NCBI GenBank assembly: GCA_036620675.1
Contig: JAZHEE010000004.1
Source of the DNA: Jejubacter sp036620675
GTDB taxonomy: Bacteria; Pseudomonadota; Gammaproteobacteria; Enterobacterales; Enterobacteriaceae
Strand: one strand, 5' to 3'
Length of the DNA stretch: 64,000 bases
Position 1 is the first letter of the stretch; every line of letters begins with the position of its first letter. Of the stretch, positions 8,360-16,953 are shown in pieces. Made by a program: the position numbers and the translations under genes. The notes below the pieces were generated by a model. That model worked only from the letters and a program-made list of their open reading frames with translations. It did no database searches and was not told the DNA's origin.

Positions 8360-9028
8360 TCAGCCGCCCATGGAACGGCTGGAACTGCCGGTCGCGCTAC
8401 GCTGCATGGCGCTCTGCTTAGCGACGGATTCACCAAAACCACCGCGGGTGATAGTGGTGGTGGTCGCAGGTTTCGGCGCCATAGCTGTTTTCGGCACCGT
8501 CATGCTGCGGCCCGGACGCGCCGCGCCATAGCTTTTGCCGCTGGCGTCCGTGTACTGGCCGTAGGCCGGACTGGCCGGATTACGTGATGAGAACAGCGGC
8601 TGCTGAGCCATGCCGCCGCCCATCATTCGGCCCATCATATAGCCCGCCATCAACGGCATCCAGAAACTGCCGCTGGACTGGGCTTCGGCCTGGTGTTCGC
8701 TGTTACCCGCCATAGAGGCCTGAGCGGGCGCCTGCTGGCACTGGTCTTCGCCAAATTCCGCCACGCAGTCTTCGCGGGTTGCATATTTCGGCGCGGTACG
8801 TGCGGCTTCTTTCACGGCGTTATTGTAGGCCGTGGTGCATTCGGCGCTTTTACCGGGGTTGGCCTGGGCGCACTGATCGGCGTTCTGATAGAGCGAGACG
8901 GTTTCATCGCTCTGCTCGCAGCCAGCCAGCATAAAGACGGCCCCAACGGCCAGTGCGACCGGCGTTAAATGGCGGGCGCGCCAGTTCTTACGGAATGCGG
9001 CGTGATTAATTGTTTTTGTCCGTTTCAT
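8360..9028 (-). CDS. ygiB: YgiB, DUF1190 (UPF0441) putative lipoprotein
   Basis: Function unknown. The 222-residue product starts with a basic segment (MKRTKTINHAAFRKNWRARH), then a hydrophobic helix ending in the lipobox LAGC (Cys near residue 37), so a lipid-anchored envelope protein is expected. After it come a Cys-containing segment (YQNADQCAQANPGKSAEC), a Gly/Met-rich patch (MGRMMGGGMAQQ) and a low-complexity Ser/Gly/Thr tail. E. coli YgiB is about 223 aa. It sits between tolC and ygiC; co-transcription with tolC is known in E. coli and suggests an envelope role. Confidence 0.92.
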   Translation of the reverse strand: MKRTKTINHAAFRKNWRARHLTPVALAVGAVFMLAGCEQSDETVSLYQNADQCAQANPGKSAECTTAYNNAVKEAARTAPKYATREDCVAEFGEDQCQQAPAQASMAGNSEHQAEAQSSGSFWMPLMAGYMMGRMMGGGMAQQPLFSSRNPASPAYGQYTDASGKSYGAARPGRSMTVPKTAMAPKPATTTTITRGGFGESVAKQSAMQRSATGSSSRSMGG

Positions 9029-9147
9029 CCTGTCTTCCTGAATCCCGAGGTATATACAATATTGTGGGCTAAAGGATAGAGGATGACTGGTTGAAATTAA
9101 AGCGCAAGGCGCAGGCAGAGGCGGGATCTTTACGTTGCCTTACGTAA

Positions 9148-9171
9148 CAGGGGCGCCGTATGGCGCCCCTG
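9148..9171 (-). terminator. Hairpin between tolC and ygiB
   Basis: CAGGGGCGCC-GTAT-GGCGCCCCTG, a perfect 10-bp stem 9 bp past the tolC stop codon. There is no T-tract, so it may attenuate or stabilise tolC mRNA rather than end transcription completely. Confidence 0.6.
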
Positions 9172-9179
9172 TGTCGGTA

Positions 9180-10664
9180 CTAGTTGCGGAACGGGTTACG
9201 ACCGCTGGTAGTGCTGGCGGCTGTCGCCGGGCGGGTGACAGGCTGAGCGGCGGGGGCTGAGCTCCTGGCGCTGGCGGTATTATAACCGTCGGCCTGGGCA
9301 TCCTGCTGTGGGTTGTCCGGGGCCAGGCTTTGAGGACTGGTGGCGATAGGTTTACCCAGGGTATTGTTCAGCGCCTGCAGATCCTGCTCGTTCAGAGTAC
9401 CGAGCGCATACTTAATATTCAGCTGGTTAATCAGATAGTTATAACGCGCGCTGGAAAGCTGCTGCTTGGCGTTGTAGAGCGTGGTGGTGGCGTCCAGTAC
9501 ATCGACGATGGTACGGGTACCCACCGAGTAGCCGGCTTCCATCGCGTCCAGAGAGCTCTGAGAAGAGGTTACTAACTGCTCATAGGCCTTCACATTGCTG
9601 ATAGAAGCGTTGACGTTGTTCCAGGAAGAACGAACGTTCTGAACCACGCTACGATGCGCGCTTTCCAGCTGTTCGCTGGCGCCCACGAAAGCGTACTGTG
9701 CCTGCTTCACCTGAGACGTCACCGCGCCGCCGCTGTACAGCGGCAGATTAAAGCTCAGGCCGATCTGATTCTGGCCGGTATGGCTATTGCCCATGAACTG
9801 ACGGCCTTTGGCATTGTAGTCCTGATCGGAGACGCCGGAAGAGGCGCTCAGGTCGACGGTTGGCATATGGCCGGTTTGCGCGTAGCGAATCTGCTCGCGG
9901 GCCAGATCCTGGCTCAAACGCGCCTGCAGCAACGTCAGGTTACGCTTTTCAGCTTCTTTCAGCAGGTTATTAACCGTATCGGGCTTCGCGGAGCTGAAGC
10001 GATCGACATTCAGCGACGCAAGTTCCGGGTAGAAATTACCGCTGATCTGGCGCAAGTCTTCCACCGCGTTATCCAGGTCGTTACGCGCGGTCACTTCCTG
10101 CGCCAGGACGCTGTCGTACTGGGCGCGGGCGTTCTGTACGTCGGTAATCGCCACCAGGCCCACATTAAACCGCTGGGTGGTCTGATCCAACTGGCGATAA
10201 ATCGCCTTTTTTTCCGCTTCAATGTAAGAAAGCGTATCGATGGCGCTCAGCACTTTAAAATAGGCGGTGGCGGTATTGAGGATCAACTCCTGTTGGTCAG
10301 CCTGCCAGGTGACATCCTGTATACCGGCGGTTTTTTCCTGGAGCGTTAACGCACGCCATTTCGACATATCGAAAATGGTCTGGGTCAACTTAAGTGACGC
10401 GCTGGTAGCGTTATAGTGGACGCCGCTGTTGTCGCGGAACCCGGAGTTGTAGCTATAATCCGCGCCCAGACCGAGCTGCGGCAGCAGCGGGCTGCGCGCT
10501 TCGTTGATCTTCTCGAACGCTGCGTCACGGTCAGCGGCGGATTTACGCAGGTCCGGGTTGCTCAGACGCGCCTGCTGATAAACCTGAAGCAGGTTTTCAG
10601 CCTGGCTCATGGCGCTGAATCCTGTCAGACTCAGGCCGATAAGAATGGGGAGCAGTTTCTTCAT
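9180..10664 (-). CDS. tolC: TolC, outer-membrane efflux channel
   Basis: Trimeric outer-membrane channel-tunnel used by AcrAB, MacAB, EmrAB and type I secretion systems. The 494-residue product has a Sec signal peptide (MKKLLPILIGLSLTGFSAMSQA, cut before ENLLQVYQQ), two repeated OEP domains, and a variable tail rich in Ala, Thr and Ser. E. coli TolC precursor is about 493 aa. Three in-frame ATGs exist; the one at 10664 is chosen because an AAGGA Shine-Dalgarno lies six bases before it while the ATG two codons earlier abuts the SD. ygiB and ygiC follow on the same strand; nudF is divergent. Confidence 0.97.
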   Translation of the reverse strand: MKKLLPILIGLSLTGFSAMSQAENLLQVYQQARLSNPDLRKSAADRDAAFEKINEARSPLLPQLGLGADYSYNSGFRDNSGVHYNATSASLKLTQTIFDMSKWRALTLQEKTAGIQDVTWQADQQELILNTATAYFKVLSAIDTLSYIEAEKKAIYRQLDQTTQRFNVGLVAITDVQNARAQYDSVLAQEVTARNDLDNAVEDLRQISGNFYPELASLNVDRFSSAKPDTVNNLLKEAEKRNLTLLQARLSQDLAREQIRYAQTGHMPTVDLSASSGVSDQDYNAKGRQFMGNSHTGQNQIGLSFNLPLYSGGAVTSQVKQAQYAFVGASEQLESAHRSVVQNVRSSWNNVNASISNVKAYEQLVTSSQSSLDAMEAGYSVGTRTIVDVLDATTTLYNAKQQLSSARYNYLINQLNIKYALGTLNEQDLQALNNTLGKPIATSPQSLAPDNPQQDAQADGYNTASARSSAPAAQPVTRPATAASTTSGRNPFRN

Positions 10665-10872
10665 TTGCATTCCTTGTTGTGAAGCTGAATTTTTTGTTAG
10701 CGCTGACAAGTGCCGAAAATGATCGCAGATTCTAGCAGAGTCCGCCTGAGGACGGGCTTGGCGTAATGTGCCATCGGTCGCTGATATCCGTCAATCTACC
10801 ATAGCATGACGGAAACGGTAGCCGTCCTGTTGTAAAACGATCATTTAACCACCATTACCTGCGGATGACATC

Positions 10873-11514
10873 ATGAGTAAACCGACAAAAATGGCAGTCA
10901 CTTTTGGTAAAAACGATGTAGAAATTATTGCACGCGAAACGGTATACAGCGGCTTTTTTTCGTTAAAAATGTATCGTTTCCGTCATCGCCTGTTCAATGG
11001 CGGCATGAGTGAAGAGATCAAACGGGAAATTTTTGAGCGCGGCCACGCCGTGGTCTTGCTACCCTATGACCCTGTGCGCGATGAGGTGGTGCTGATCGAA
11101 CAGATTCGTATCGCTGCGTATGACACCAGCGACAGCCCGTGGCTACTGGAGCTGGTGGCGGGTATGATCGAAGAGGGTGAAAGCCATGAAGAGGTGGCCC
11201 GTCGCGAGGCGCAGGAAGAGGCCGGATTAAGCGTCGGTCGGGTTCGTCCGGTGACCAGCTATCTCGCAAGTCCGGGCGGCACCAGCGAACGTCTGTCGGT
11301 GCTGGTCGGCGAAGTGGACGCCTCCACGGCGAAAGGCATCCACGGCCTGGCGGAAGAAAATGAGGATATTCGTGTCCATGTGGTAAGTAGGGAGCAGGCT
11401 TATCGATGGGTCAATGAGGGAGTTATCGATAATGCAGCTTCGATCATTGCCCTGCAGTGGTTGCAGTTGCACCACGAGACGCTGAAAGTCGACTGGAACG
11501 CCAGCGCAGGTTAA
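10873..11514 (+). CDS. nudF: NudF, ADP-ribose pyrophosphatase
   Basis: Nudix hydrolase that splits ADP-ribose to AMP and ribose 5-phosphate. The 213-residue product has the Nudix box beginning GMIEEGESHEEVARREAQEE (about residues 97-116) with the REXXEE core REAQEE. E. coli NudF is 209 aa. It is the first gene of the run nudF-yqiB-cpdA-yqiA-parE and is divergent from tolC across 208 bp. Confidence 0.96.
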   Translation: MSKPTKMAVTFGKNDVEIIARETVYSGFFSLKMYRFRHRLFNGGMSEEIKREIFERGHAVVLLPYDPVRDEVVLIEQIRIAAYDTSDSPWLLELVAGMIEEGESHEEVARREAQEEAGLSVGRVRPVTSYLASPGGTSERLSVLVGEVDASTAKGIHGLAEENEDIRVHVVSREQAYRWVNEGVIDNAASIIALQWLQLHHETLKVDWNASAG

Positions 11515-11638
11515 GCCATTACGTGCTTTAAGACTGGCGGTCGCTTCAGCGGTGACGTTGAATTTCCCGCACCGTCCTCCCCCGTTGATAGCAGAAGGTT
11601 GGGCGATGCGGCTATACAAAAAGAGGTTACCCCCAGGT

Positions 11639-12064
11639 ATGAAGCGCTATGTGCCTGATTTTCCCGAAATGATGAGGCTGAGTGAAACCAATTTCGCCCA
11701 GCTGCGGCGCCTGCTCCCGCGCCAGGACTCGCCTGGCGAGACCATTAGTTACCGGGTAAAGGATGCGCAATATCGGATAACGATTCTTGAATCTACCCGC
11801 TACACTACGCTGGTGGAAATCGATCAGACGTGGCCGGCGGTCAGCTACTGGAGCCTGCCATCGATGACGGTGCGGCTGTATCATGATGCGATGGTCGCGG
11901 AAGTGTGTTCAAGTCAGCAGATCTTCCGCTTTAAAGCGCGTTATGATTATCCTAATAACAGGTTGCACCAACGCGACGAAAAGCATCAGATTAATCAGTT
12001 CCTTGCTGACTGGCTGCGCTACTGTCTGGCGCATGGAGCGATGGAGATACCGGTGTTACCCTAA
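11639..12064 (+). CDS. yqiB: YqiB, DUF1249 family protein
   Basis: Conserved protein of unknown function found between nudF and cpdA in enterobacteria. From the ATG at 11639 (MKRYVPDFPEMMRL) it has 141 aa, matching the E. coli length of 140; the frame is open further upstream (ATG at 11606), but that extension is not part of the family. Strongly conserved segments are YWSLPSMTVRLYHDAMVAEV and the C-terminal HQINQFLADWLRYCL. No membrane segment or known catalytic motif is evident. Confidence 0.9.
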   Translation: MKRYVPDFPEMMRLSETNFAQLRRLLPRQDSPGETISYRVKDAQYRITILESTRYTTLVEIDQTWPAVSYWSLPSMTVRLYHDAMVAEVCSSQQIFRFKARYDYPNNRLHQRDEKHQINQFLADWLRYCLAHGAMEIPVLP

Positions 12065-12121
12065 TGTATTCGGGGGCTCTGGTATGGCGATGTGGTTAAG
12101 GTGAATCACAACCTTTATATG

Positions 12122-12143
12122 GGCGGCGCTTCGATACGCCGCC
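12122..12143. other. GC-rich hairpin in the yqiB-cpdA spacer
   Basis: GGCGGCG-CTTCGATA-CGCCGCC forms a 7-bp stem 58 bp after yqiB. The 185-bp spacer otherwise holds only the repeat remnant at 12204-12219. It may attenuate the transcript, which is inference. Confidence 0.4.
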
Positions 12144-12203
12144 AGTGGCGCCCGGAAGGGCAAGTCCCGGGGATTGAGGACAGTGCCAACGAATATGCGG
12201 CCT

Positions 12204-12219
12204 GAAGTATGACGGGTAT
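12204..12219 (-). repeat. Remnant end of the palindromic element seen at 4076-4280
   Basis: GAAGTATGACGGGTAT is the exact reverse complement of 4078-4093. Only this 16-bp end is present, just before cpdA, consistent with a nearly deleted copy of the dispersed element. Confidence 0.5.
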
Positions 12220-12249
12220 GTTAGCGTCGTGAAAGCTGAAGGACACCAT

Positions 12250-13077
12250 TTGGAAAGCCAGTTAAATCTTCCTGTGGCCGGTGGGGCCAGCATCAGGATT
12301 TTACAAATTACCGATACTCACCTGTTTGCCGACAAGAGCGGCGCCCTTTTGGGGGTGAATACCTGGGCGAGTTATCAGGCGGTGGTCGCGGCGATTCGTG
12401 CCCGGCACAACCACTGGGATCTGATTGTTGCGACCGGCGATCTGGCGCAGGATCAGAGTGCCCAGGCGTACCAGCATTTCGCCGATGGGATAGCAGGGTT
12501 TTCAGTGCCCTGCGTCTGGCTGCCCGGTAATCACGATTTTCAGCCTGCGATGTACAGCGCTTTGCAGGAGGCGGGCATTTCGCCGGCCAAAGTGATCTAC
12601 GCCGGTGAGGCCTGGCAGATCCTGCTGCTGGACAGCCAGGTGTTTGGCGTGCCCCACGGCGAACTCAGCGACTATCAGCTGGAATGGCTGGAACGCCAGC
12701 TCTCAAGGGCGCCTCTGCGCCATACCCTCTTGTTGCTGCATCACCATCCCATGCCGGCGGGCTGTAGCTGGCTCGATCAACATAGTCTGCGCAACTCGGC
12801 GGCGCTGGACGATGTCCTGGCACGCTGGCCGCGCGTCAGGACGCTGCTGTGCGGTCATATTCACCAGGAACTGGATCTTGACTGGAACGGTCGCCGACTG
12901 CTGGCGACGCCTTCCACCTGCGTGCAGTTCAAACCCCACTGCGCCAATTTTACCCTGGATACCATTCCGCCCGGCTGGCGCTGGCTGGAACTGGCGCCGG
13001 ACGGTACAATCACCACCGAAGTCTGTCGTCTTGAGACCCAGGACTTCAGCCCGGATACCGAGTCGGAAGGCTACTGA
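12250..13077 (+). CDS. cpdA: CpdA, 3',5'-cyclic-AMP phosphodiesterase
   Basis: Cytosolic metallophosphoesterase that hydrolyses cAMP to AMP and so dampens CRP signalling. All metal-site motifs are present in order: DTHLF, GDLAQD, GNHD, LLHHHP and GHIHQE. The start is taken as TTG at 12250: an AAGGA site lies six bases upstream, and this gives 275 aa, exactly the E. coli length; the frame is also open to a GTG at 12229 without a good ribosome-binding site. A TTG start implies low translation. The stop overlaps the yqiA start by one base. Confidence 0.95.
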   Translation: MESQLNLPVAGGASIRILQITDTHLFADKSGALLGVNTWASYQAVVAAIRARHNHWDLIVATGDLAQDQSAQAYQHFADGIAGFSVPCVWLPGNHDFQPAMYSALQEAGISPAKVIYAGEAWQILLLDSQVFGVPHGELSDYQLEWLERQLSRAPLRHTLLLLHHHPMPAGCSWLDQHSLRNSAALDDVLARWPRVRTLLCGHIHQELDLDWNGRRLLATPSTCVQFKPHCANFTLDTIPPGWRWLELAPDGTITTEVCRLETQDFSPDTESEGY

Positions 13078-13652
13078 TGGCTAAGCTGCTTTATCTGCAT
13101 GGCTTTAACAGTTCGCCGCGCTCCGCCAAGGCGATGGCGCTGTCGGCGTGGCTGGCGGAACATCATCCCGATATCGAGATGCTGGTGCCTGAATTGCCGC
13201 CTTACCCCGAAGAGGCGGCGCAGCTCATGGAAAGTCTGGTTCTGGCCCATGGAGGGGAAAATCTCGGCCTTGTCGGCTCTTCCCTTGGCGGTTACTACGC
13301 CACCTGGCTGTCCCAGTGCTTTATGTTGCCTGCCGTGGTGATCAACCCGGCGGTGCGTCCGTTCGAGCTGCTGACCAACTTTCTGGGGAATAACGAGAAC
13401 CCGTGGACGGGGCAGCAATATGTGCTAGAGTCTCGCCATATTTACGATCTTAAAGTCATGCAGATCGACCCGCTTGAGGCGCCGGACCTCATCTGGCTGC
13501 TACAGCAGACCGATGATGAGGTTCTGGATTACCGCCAGGCCGTGGCATATTACGATGCCTGCCGTCAGAGCGTGGAAGAGGGCGGAAACCACGCTTTTGT
13601 GGGCTTTGAGCGCTATTTCACACAGATTGTCGATTTTCTGGGGCTCCGCTAA
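13077..13652 (+). CDS. yqiA: YqiA, alpha/beta-hydrolase esterase
   Basis: Small esterase of the UPF0227/YqiA family; the E. coli protein hydrolyses palmitoyl-CoA and p-nitrophenyl esters in vitro. The nucleophile elbow is GSSLGG with Ser69, followed by a conserved late Asp/His region ending GGNHAFVGFERYFTQI, where the His should complete the triad. Length 191 aa (E. coli 193). It starts within the cpdA stop codon (TGATG), indicating translational coupling, and lies 42 bp before parE. Confidence 0.94.
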   Translation: MAKLLYLHGFNSSPRSAKAMALSAWLAEHHPDIEMLVPELPPYPEEAAQLMESLVLAHGGENLGLVGSSLGGYYATWLSQCFMLPAVVINPAVRPFELLTNFLGNNENPWTGQQYVLESRHIYDLKVMQIDPLEAPDLIWLLQQTDDEVLDYRQAVAYYDACRQSVEEGGNHAFVGFERYFTQIVDFLGLR

Positions 13653-13694
13653 GGCCCGGAAAGCACGACGCTTGACTACCTGAACGAACAGATC

Positions 13695-15587
13695 ATGACG
13701 CAATCCTATAACGCAGATGCCATTGAGGTACTGACCGGGCTTGAGCCTGTGCGCCGCCGCCCGGGCATGTACACCGATACCACCCGCCCTAACCATCTGG
13801 GCCAGGAAGTTATCGACAACAGCGTGGACGAAGCCCTGGCGGGCCACGCAAAGCGCGTGGAGGTTATCCTGCATGCGGACCAGTCGCTGGAAGTGATCGA
13901 CGACGGGCGCGGCATGCCGGTAGATATTCACCCGGAAGAGGGGGTACCGGCCGTTGAGCTGATCCTCTGCCGACTGCACGCCGGGGGCAAATTTTCTAAT
14001 AAGAACTACCAGTTTTCTGGCGGCCTGCACGGGGTCGGGATCTCGGTGGTTAACGCCCTGTCGAAACGGGTGGAAGTCACCGTGAAGCGCGACGCGCAGG
14101 TATGGCGAATTGCGTTTGAAAATGGTGATAAGGTGCAGGATCTGGAAGTGATCGGTACCTGCGGCAAGCGCAATACCGGCACCAGCGTCCACTTCTGGCC
14201 GGACGAACAGTTCTTTGACAGTCCGCGCTTTTCCGTATCGCGTCTGACGCATCTGCTGAAGGCCAAAGCGGTACTGTGCCCGGGCGTAGAGATCGTCTTT
14301 AAAGACGAGGTCAACCAGACCGAACAGCGTTGGTGCTACCAGGATGGTCTTAAGGATTACCTGTGCGAAGCGGTAAATGGCCTGATAGCCCTGCCGGAAC
14401 AGCCCTTTATCGGTGACTTCCATGGTGAAACCGAAGCGGTGGACTGGGCGCTGCTCTGGCTGCCGGAAGGGGGGGAACTGCTGACGGAAAGTTACGTGAA
14501 CCTTATCCCCACCATGCAGGGGGGAACCCACGTTAACGGGCTGCGTCAGGGGCTGCTGGACGCCATGCGCGAGTTCTGCGAATACCGCAACATCCTGCCG
14601 CGCGGCGTGAAGCTGACCGCGGAAGATATCTGGGAACGCTGCGCCTATGTGCTTTCGGTGAAGATGCAGGATCCGCAGTTCGCCGGCCAGACTAAAGAGC
14701 GCCTCTCTTCACGTCAGTGCGCGGCCTTTGTTTCCGGCGTGGTGAAAGACGCTTTCTCGCTGTGGCTCAATCAGAATGTGCAGGCTGCGGAACAGCTGGC
14801 CGAAATGGCGATCTCCAGCGCCCAGCGCCGCCTGCGCGCGGCCAAAAAGGTGGTGCGTAAGAAGCTGACCAGCGGCCCGGCGCTGCCCGGTAAGCTGGCG
14901 GACTGCACCGCTCAGGATCTGAGCCGTACCGAACTGTTCCTGGTGGAAGGGGACTCGGCGGGCGGTTCCGCCAAGCAGGCGCGCGATCGTGAATATCAGG
15001 CGATCATGCCGCTTAAGGGGAAGATCCTGAACACCTGGGAAGTCTCTTCCGACGAAGTACTGGCTTCTCAGGAGGTGCATGATATCTCGGTGGCTATTGG
15101 TATCGATCCCGATAGCGAGGACTTGAGCCAGCTGCGCTACGGCAAGGTTTGCATCCTGGCGGACGCCGACTCGGACGGTCTGCACATCGCCACGCTGCTG
15201 TGCGCGCTCTTTGTGCGCCACTTCCGCGCGCTGGTCAAAGGCGGTCACGTTTACGTGGCGATGCCGCCGCTCTACCGCATCGATCTGGGGAAAGAGGTTT
15301 ACTACGCGCTGGATGAAGAAGAGAAAGCCGGTATCCTGGAGCAGCTTAAGCGTAAGCGCGGCAAGCCGGGCGTACAGCGCTTTAAAGGTCTGGGCGAAAT
15401 GAACCCGATGCAACTGCGGGAAACCACCCTCGACCCCAATACCCGTCGTCTGGTGCAGCTGACCATCAGTGACGATGACGACGAGCGAACCCGTGCGGTC
15501 ATGGATATGCTGTTGGCCAAGAAGCGCGCGGAAGATCGCCGCCACTGGCTGCAGGAAAAAGGTGATATGGCGGATATCGAGGTCTGA
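13695..15587 (+). CDS. parE: ParE, topoisomerase IV subunit B
   Basis: ATPase subunit of topoisomerase IV, which decatenates replicated chromosomes together with ParC. The 630-residue length equals E. coli ParE. The GHKL ATPase domain is at the N-terminus (VIDNSVDEALAGHA, IDDGRGMPVDIH, GGLHGVGISVVNALS); the TOPRIM domain holds EGDSAGGSAKQARDREYQAI, ADADSDG and the C-terminal PLYRIDLG. The ribosome-binding site is weak. It ends the nudF-parE run and is convergent with ygiN across a strong terminator. Confidence 0.98.
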   Translation: MTQSYNADAIEVLTGLEPVRRRPGMYTDTTRPNHLGQEVIDNSVDEALAGHAKRVEVILHADQSLEVIDDGRGMPVDIHPEEGVPAVELILCRLHAGGKFSNKNYQFSGGLHGVGISVVNALSKRVEVTVKRDAQVWRIAFENGDKVQDLEVIGTCGKRNTGTSVHFWPDEQFFDSPRFSVSRLTHLLKAKAVLCPGVEIVFKDEVNQTEQRWCYQDGLKDYLCEAVNGLIALPEQPFIGDFHGETEAVDWALLWLPEGGELLTESYVNLIPTMQGGTHVNGLRQGLLDAMREFCEYRNILPRGVKLTAEDIWERCAYVLSVKMQDPQFAGQTKERLSSRQCAAFVSGVVKDAFSLWLNQNVQAAEQLAEMAISSAQRRLRAAKKVVRKKLTSGPALPGKLADCTAQDLSRTELFLVEGDSAGGSAKQARDREYQAIMPLKGKILNTWEVSSDEVLASQEVHDISVAIGIDPDSEDLSQLRYGKVCILADADSDGLHIATLLCALFVRHFRALVKGGHVYVAMPPLYRIDLGKEVYYALDEEEKAGILEQLKRKRGKPGVQRFKGLGEMNPMQLRETTLDPNTRRLVQLTISDDDDERTRAVMDMLLAKKRAEDRRHWLQEKGDMADIEV

Positions 15588-15705
15588 TTTACGCCCCACG
15601 GCGCCGCCGCGGCGATGTGGGTAAATACAGCGCGTTGGTACGGGAATTTATCCACCTCAGAAGCCGTATGGCGATGAGGATATTTTCGGAATCAACCAGG
15701 AAGGG

Positions 15706-15735
15706 AAAAGCGATGCAGGGCATCGCTTTTTTTTT
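15706..15735. terminator. Rho-independent terminator between parE and ygiN
   Basis: AAAAGCGATG-CAGGG-CATCGCTTTT followed by more T residues; a 10-bp arm symmetrical enough to serve both convergent genes. Confidence 0.92.
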
Positions 15736-15750
15736 GTTACGAGGCTGGGT

Positions 15751-16065
15751 TTATACCCCCTCTTCGAGGATGCGAATGCGGGTTTCCAGCACGTCCTCTT
15801 TTACCTTTTCAGACCAGGCTTTCATGTGCGGCGTCTGCAAATGGGCCTGCAGGTGGGCAACGCTTTCCCACTTTTCCACCATGGTGATGGAATCCGGCAC
15901 GCAGGTCTGAAAATCGACCTGGGCGTTATGATCCACCAGCGGCGCATAGCCGTGGCAGCCGTCCTCTTTCAGCACGGTCGGAATGATTTCTCTGAAGGCG
16001 TCCAGTACCGCCTGGCGATGGTGCTGGCCAGGGCGGGTGCGGATGTCGGCAATAACAGTTAGCAT
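15751..16065 (-). CDS. ygiN: YgiN, quinol monooxygenase (ABM fold)
   Basis: Antibiotic-biosynthesis-monooxygenase-fold protein of 104 aa; E. coli YgiN oxidises menadiol and is thought to form a quinone redox cycle with MdaB. Typical features are the N-terminal MLTVIADIRTRPGQHH and the HxxxPHM segment near residue 80 (HLQTPHMKAWSEKVKE). It lies 114 bp downstream of mdaB on the same strand, as in E. coli. Confidence 0.94.
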   Translation of the reverse strand: MLTVIADIRTRPGQHHRQAVLDAFREIIPTVLKEDGCHGYAPLVDHNAQVDFQTCVPDSITMVEKWESVAHLQAHLQTPHMKAWSEKVKEDVLETRIRILEEGV

Positions 16066-16179
16066 GTTTGATTAACTCCTTAACGCCTGCCTTGCAAAAC
16101 AGGCTCTTATCCTGAATTCATCCTGCGTCAGGCCGTGCGATGACGTTCCTGCGACCCCGGAATGAATGCCGGGATACAG

Positions 16180-16761
16180 TTAAGCAAAAATTTCGCTCAG
16201 ATGCTTGCGGTATTCTGCGATATAGCGCGGAACATCGGGCATTTTGATGACGTCATTGGCGATAAAGGTCGGCAGGCTCTCCATGCCCAGGAACTGATTG
16301 GCTTTGTGAAACGGCAGATAAACGCCATCCACGCCCACGCCGTGGAAGAACTGTGCTTCGTCGGTGAAGGCTTCCATCGGGGCGTTCCAGGTCAGGGACA
16401 GCATATAGCGGGTACCCTGCATCAGGCCACCGGAGCCATATTTCTTCGATGCGTCGGAGCGGGTGCGTCCATCGCTGGCGTACAGCGTGCCGTGACCTTC
16501 GGTGAACACGTCGTCCATATATTTTTTCACGGTCCATGGCGCGCCCATCCACCAGCCGGGCATCTGCCAGATAATCACGTCAGCCCACTGGAATTTTTCC
16601 ACTTCGGCTTTAATATCGTAATCTGCATCGGCGCGGGTCACTTTTACCTCGTGGCCGGCGTCACGCAGAAAGCCTTCCGCCACTTCGGTCAGGGTATCGT
16701 TGAGCTGGCCGTTGGAATGGGCAAATTTTTTGCCGCCGTTGATGATAACAATGTTGCTCAT
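16180..16761 (-). CDS. mdaB: MdaB, NADPH-dependent quinone reductase
   Basis: Flavodoxin-like FAD protein that reduces quinones with NADPH. The start is placed at 16761 (MSNIVIINGGKKFAHSNGQL), which gives 193 aa, identical to E. coli; an upstream in-frame ATG would add 11 residues absent from the family. Conserved blocks: WQMPGWWMGAPWTVKKYMDD and NAPMEAFTDEAQFFHGVG. It forms a unit with ygiN and is divergent from parC. Confidence 0.95.
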   Translation of the reverse strand: MSNIVIINGGKKFAHSNGQLNDTLTEVAEGFLRDAGHEVKVTRADADYDIKAEVEKFQWADVIIWQMPGWWMGAPWTVKKYMDDVFTEGHGTLYASDGRTRSDASKKYGSGGLMQGTRYMLSLTWNAPMEAFTDEAQFFHGVGVDGVYLPFHKANQFLGMESLPTFIANDVIKMPDVPRYIAEYRKHLSEIFA

Positions 16762-16953
16762 AATTTGTTCCTGAACTGTTATGTTTGTAGCCAATCATAT
16801 AGTGATACCCATCACAAAAAAATGGCTAAAATCTGCAAAGACTTTTGCTTTTAGGGCAATAATCTGGCTTCCTTGTGACCCCAGGCGTCAGATACTGTAT
16901 TATCACCGCAACTGTCCCGCTTAACTCATGGAAAGCCAGTCTGAGGATTATTA

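Noticed and set aside
10680..10872. Search for a mar/sox/rob box in the tolC-nudF spacer
   Set aside because: The nearest match (around GGCACTTGTCAGCGCTAAC on the minus strand) misses several key positions, so none is called.
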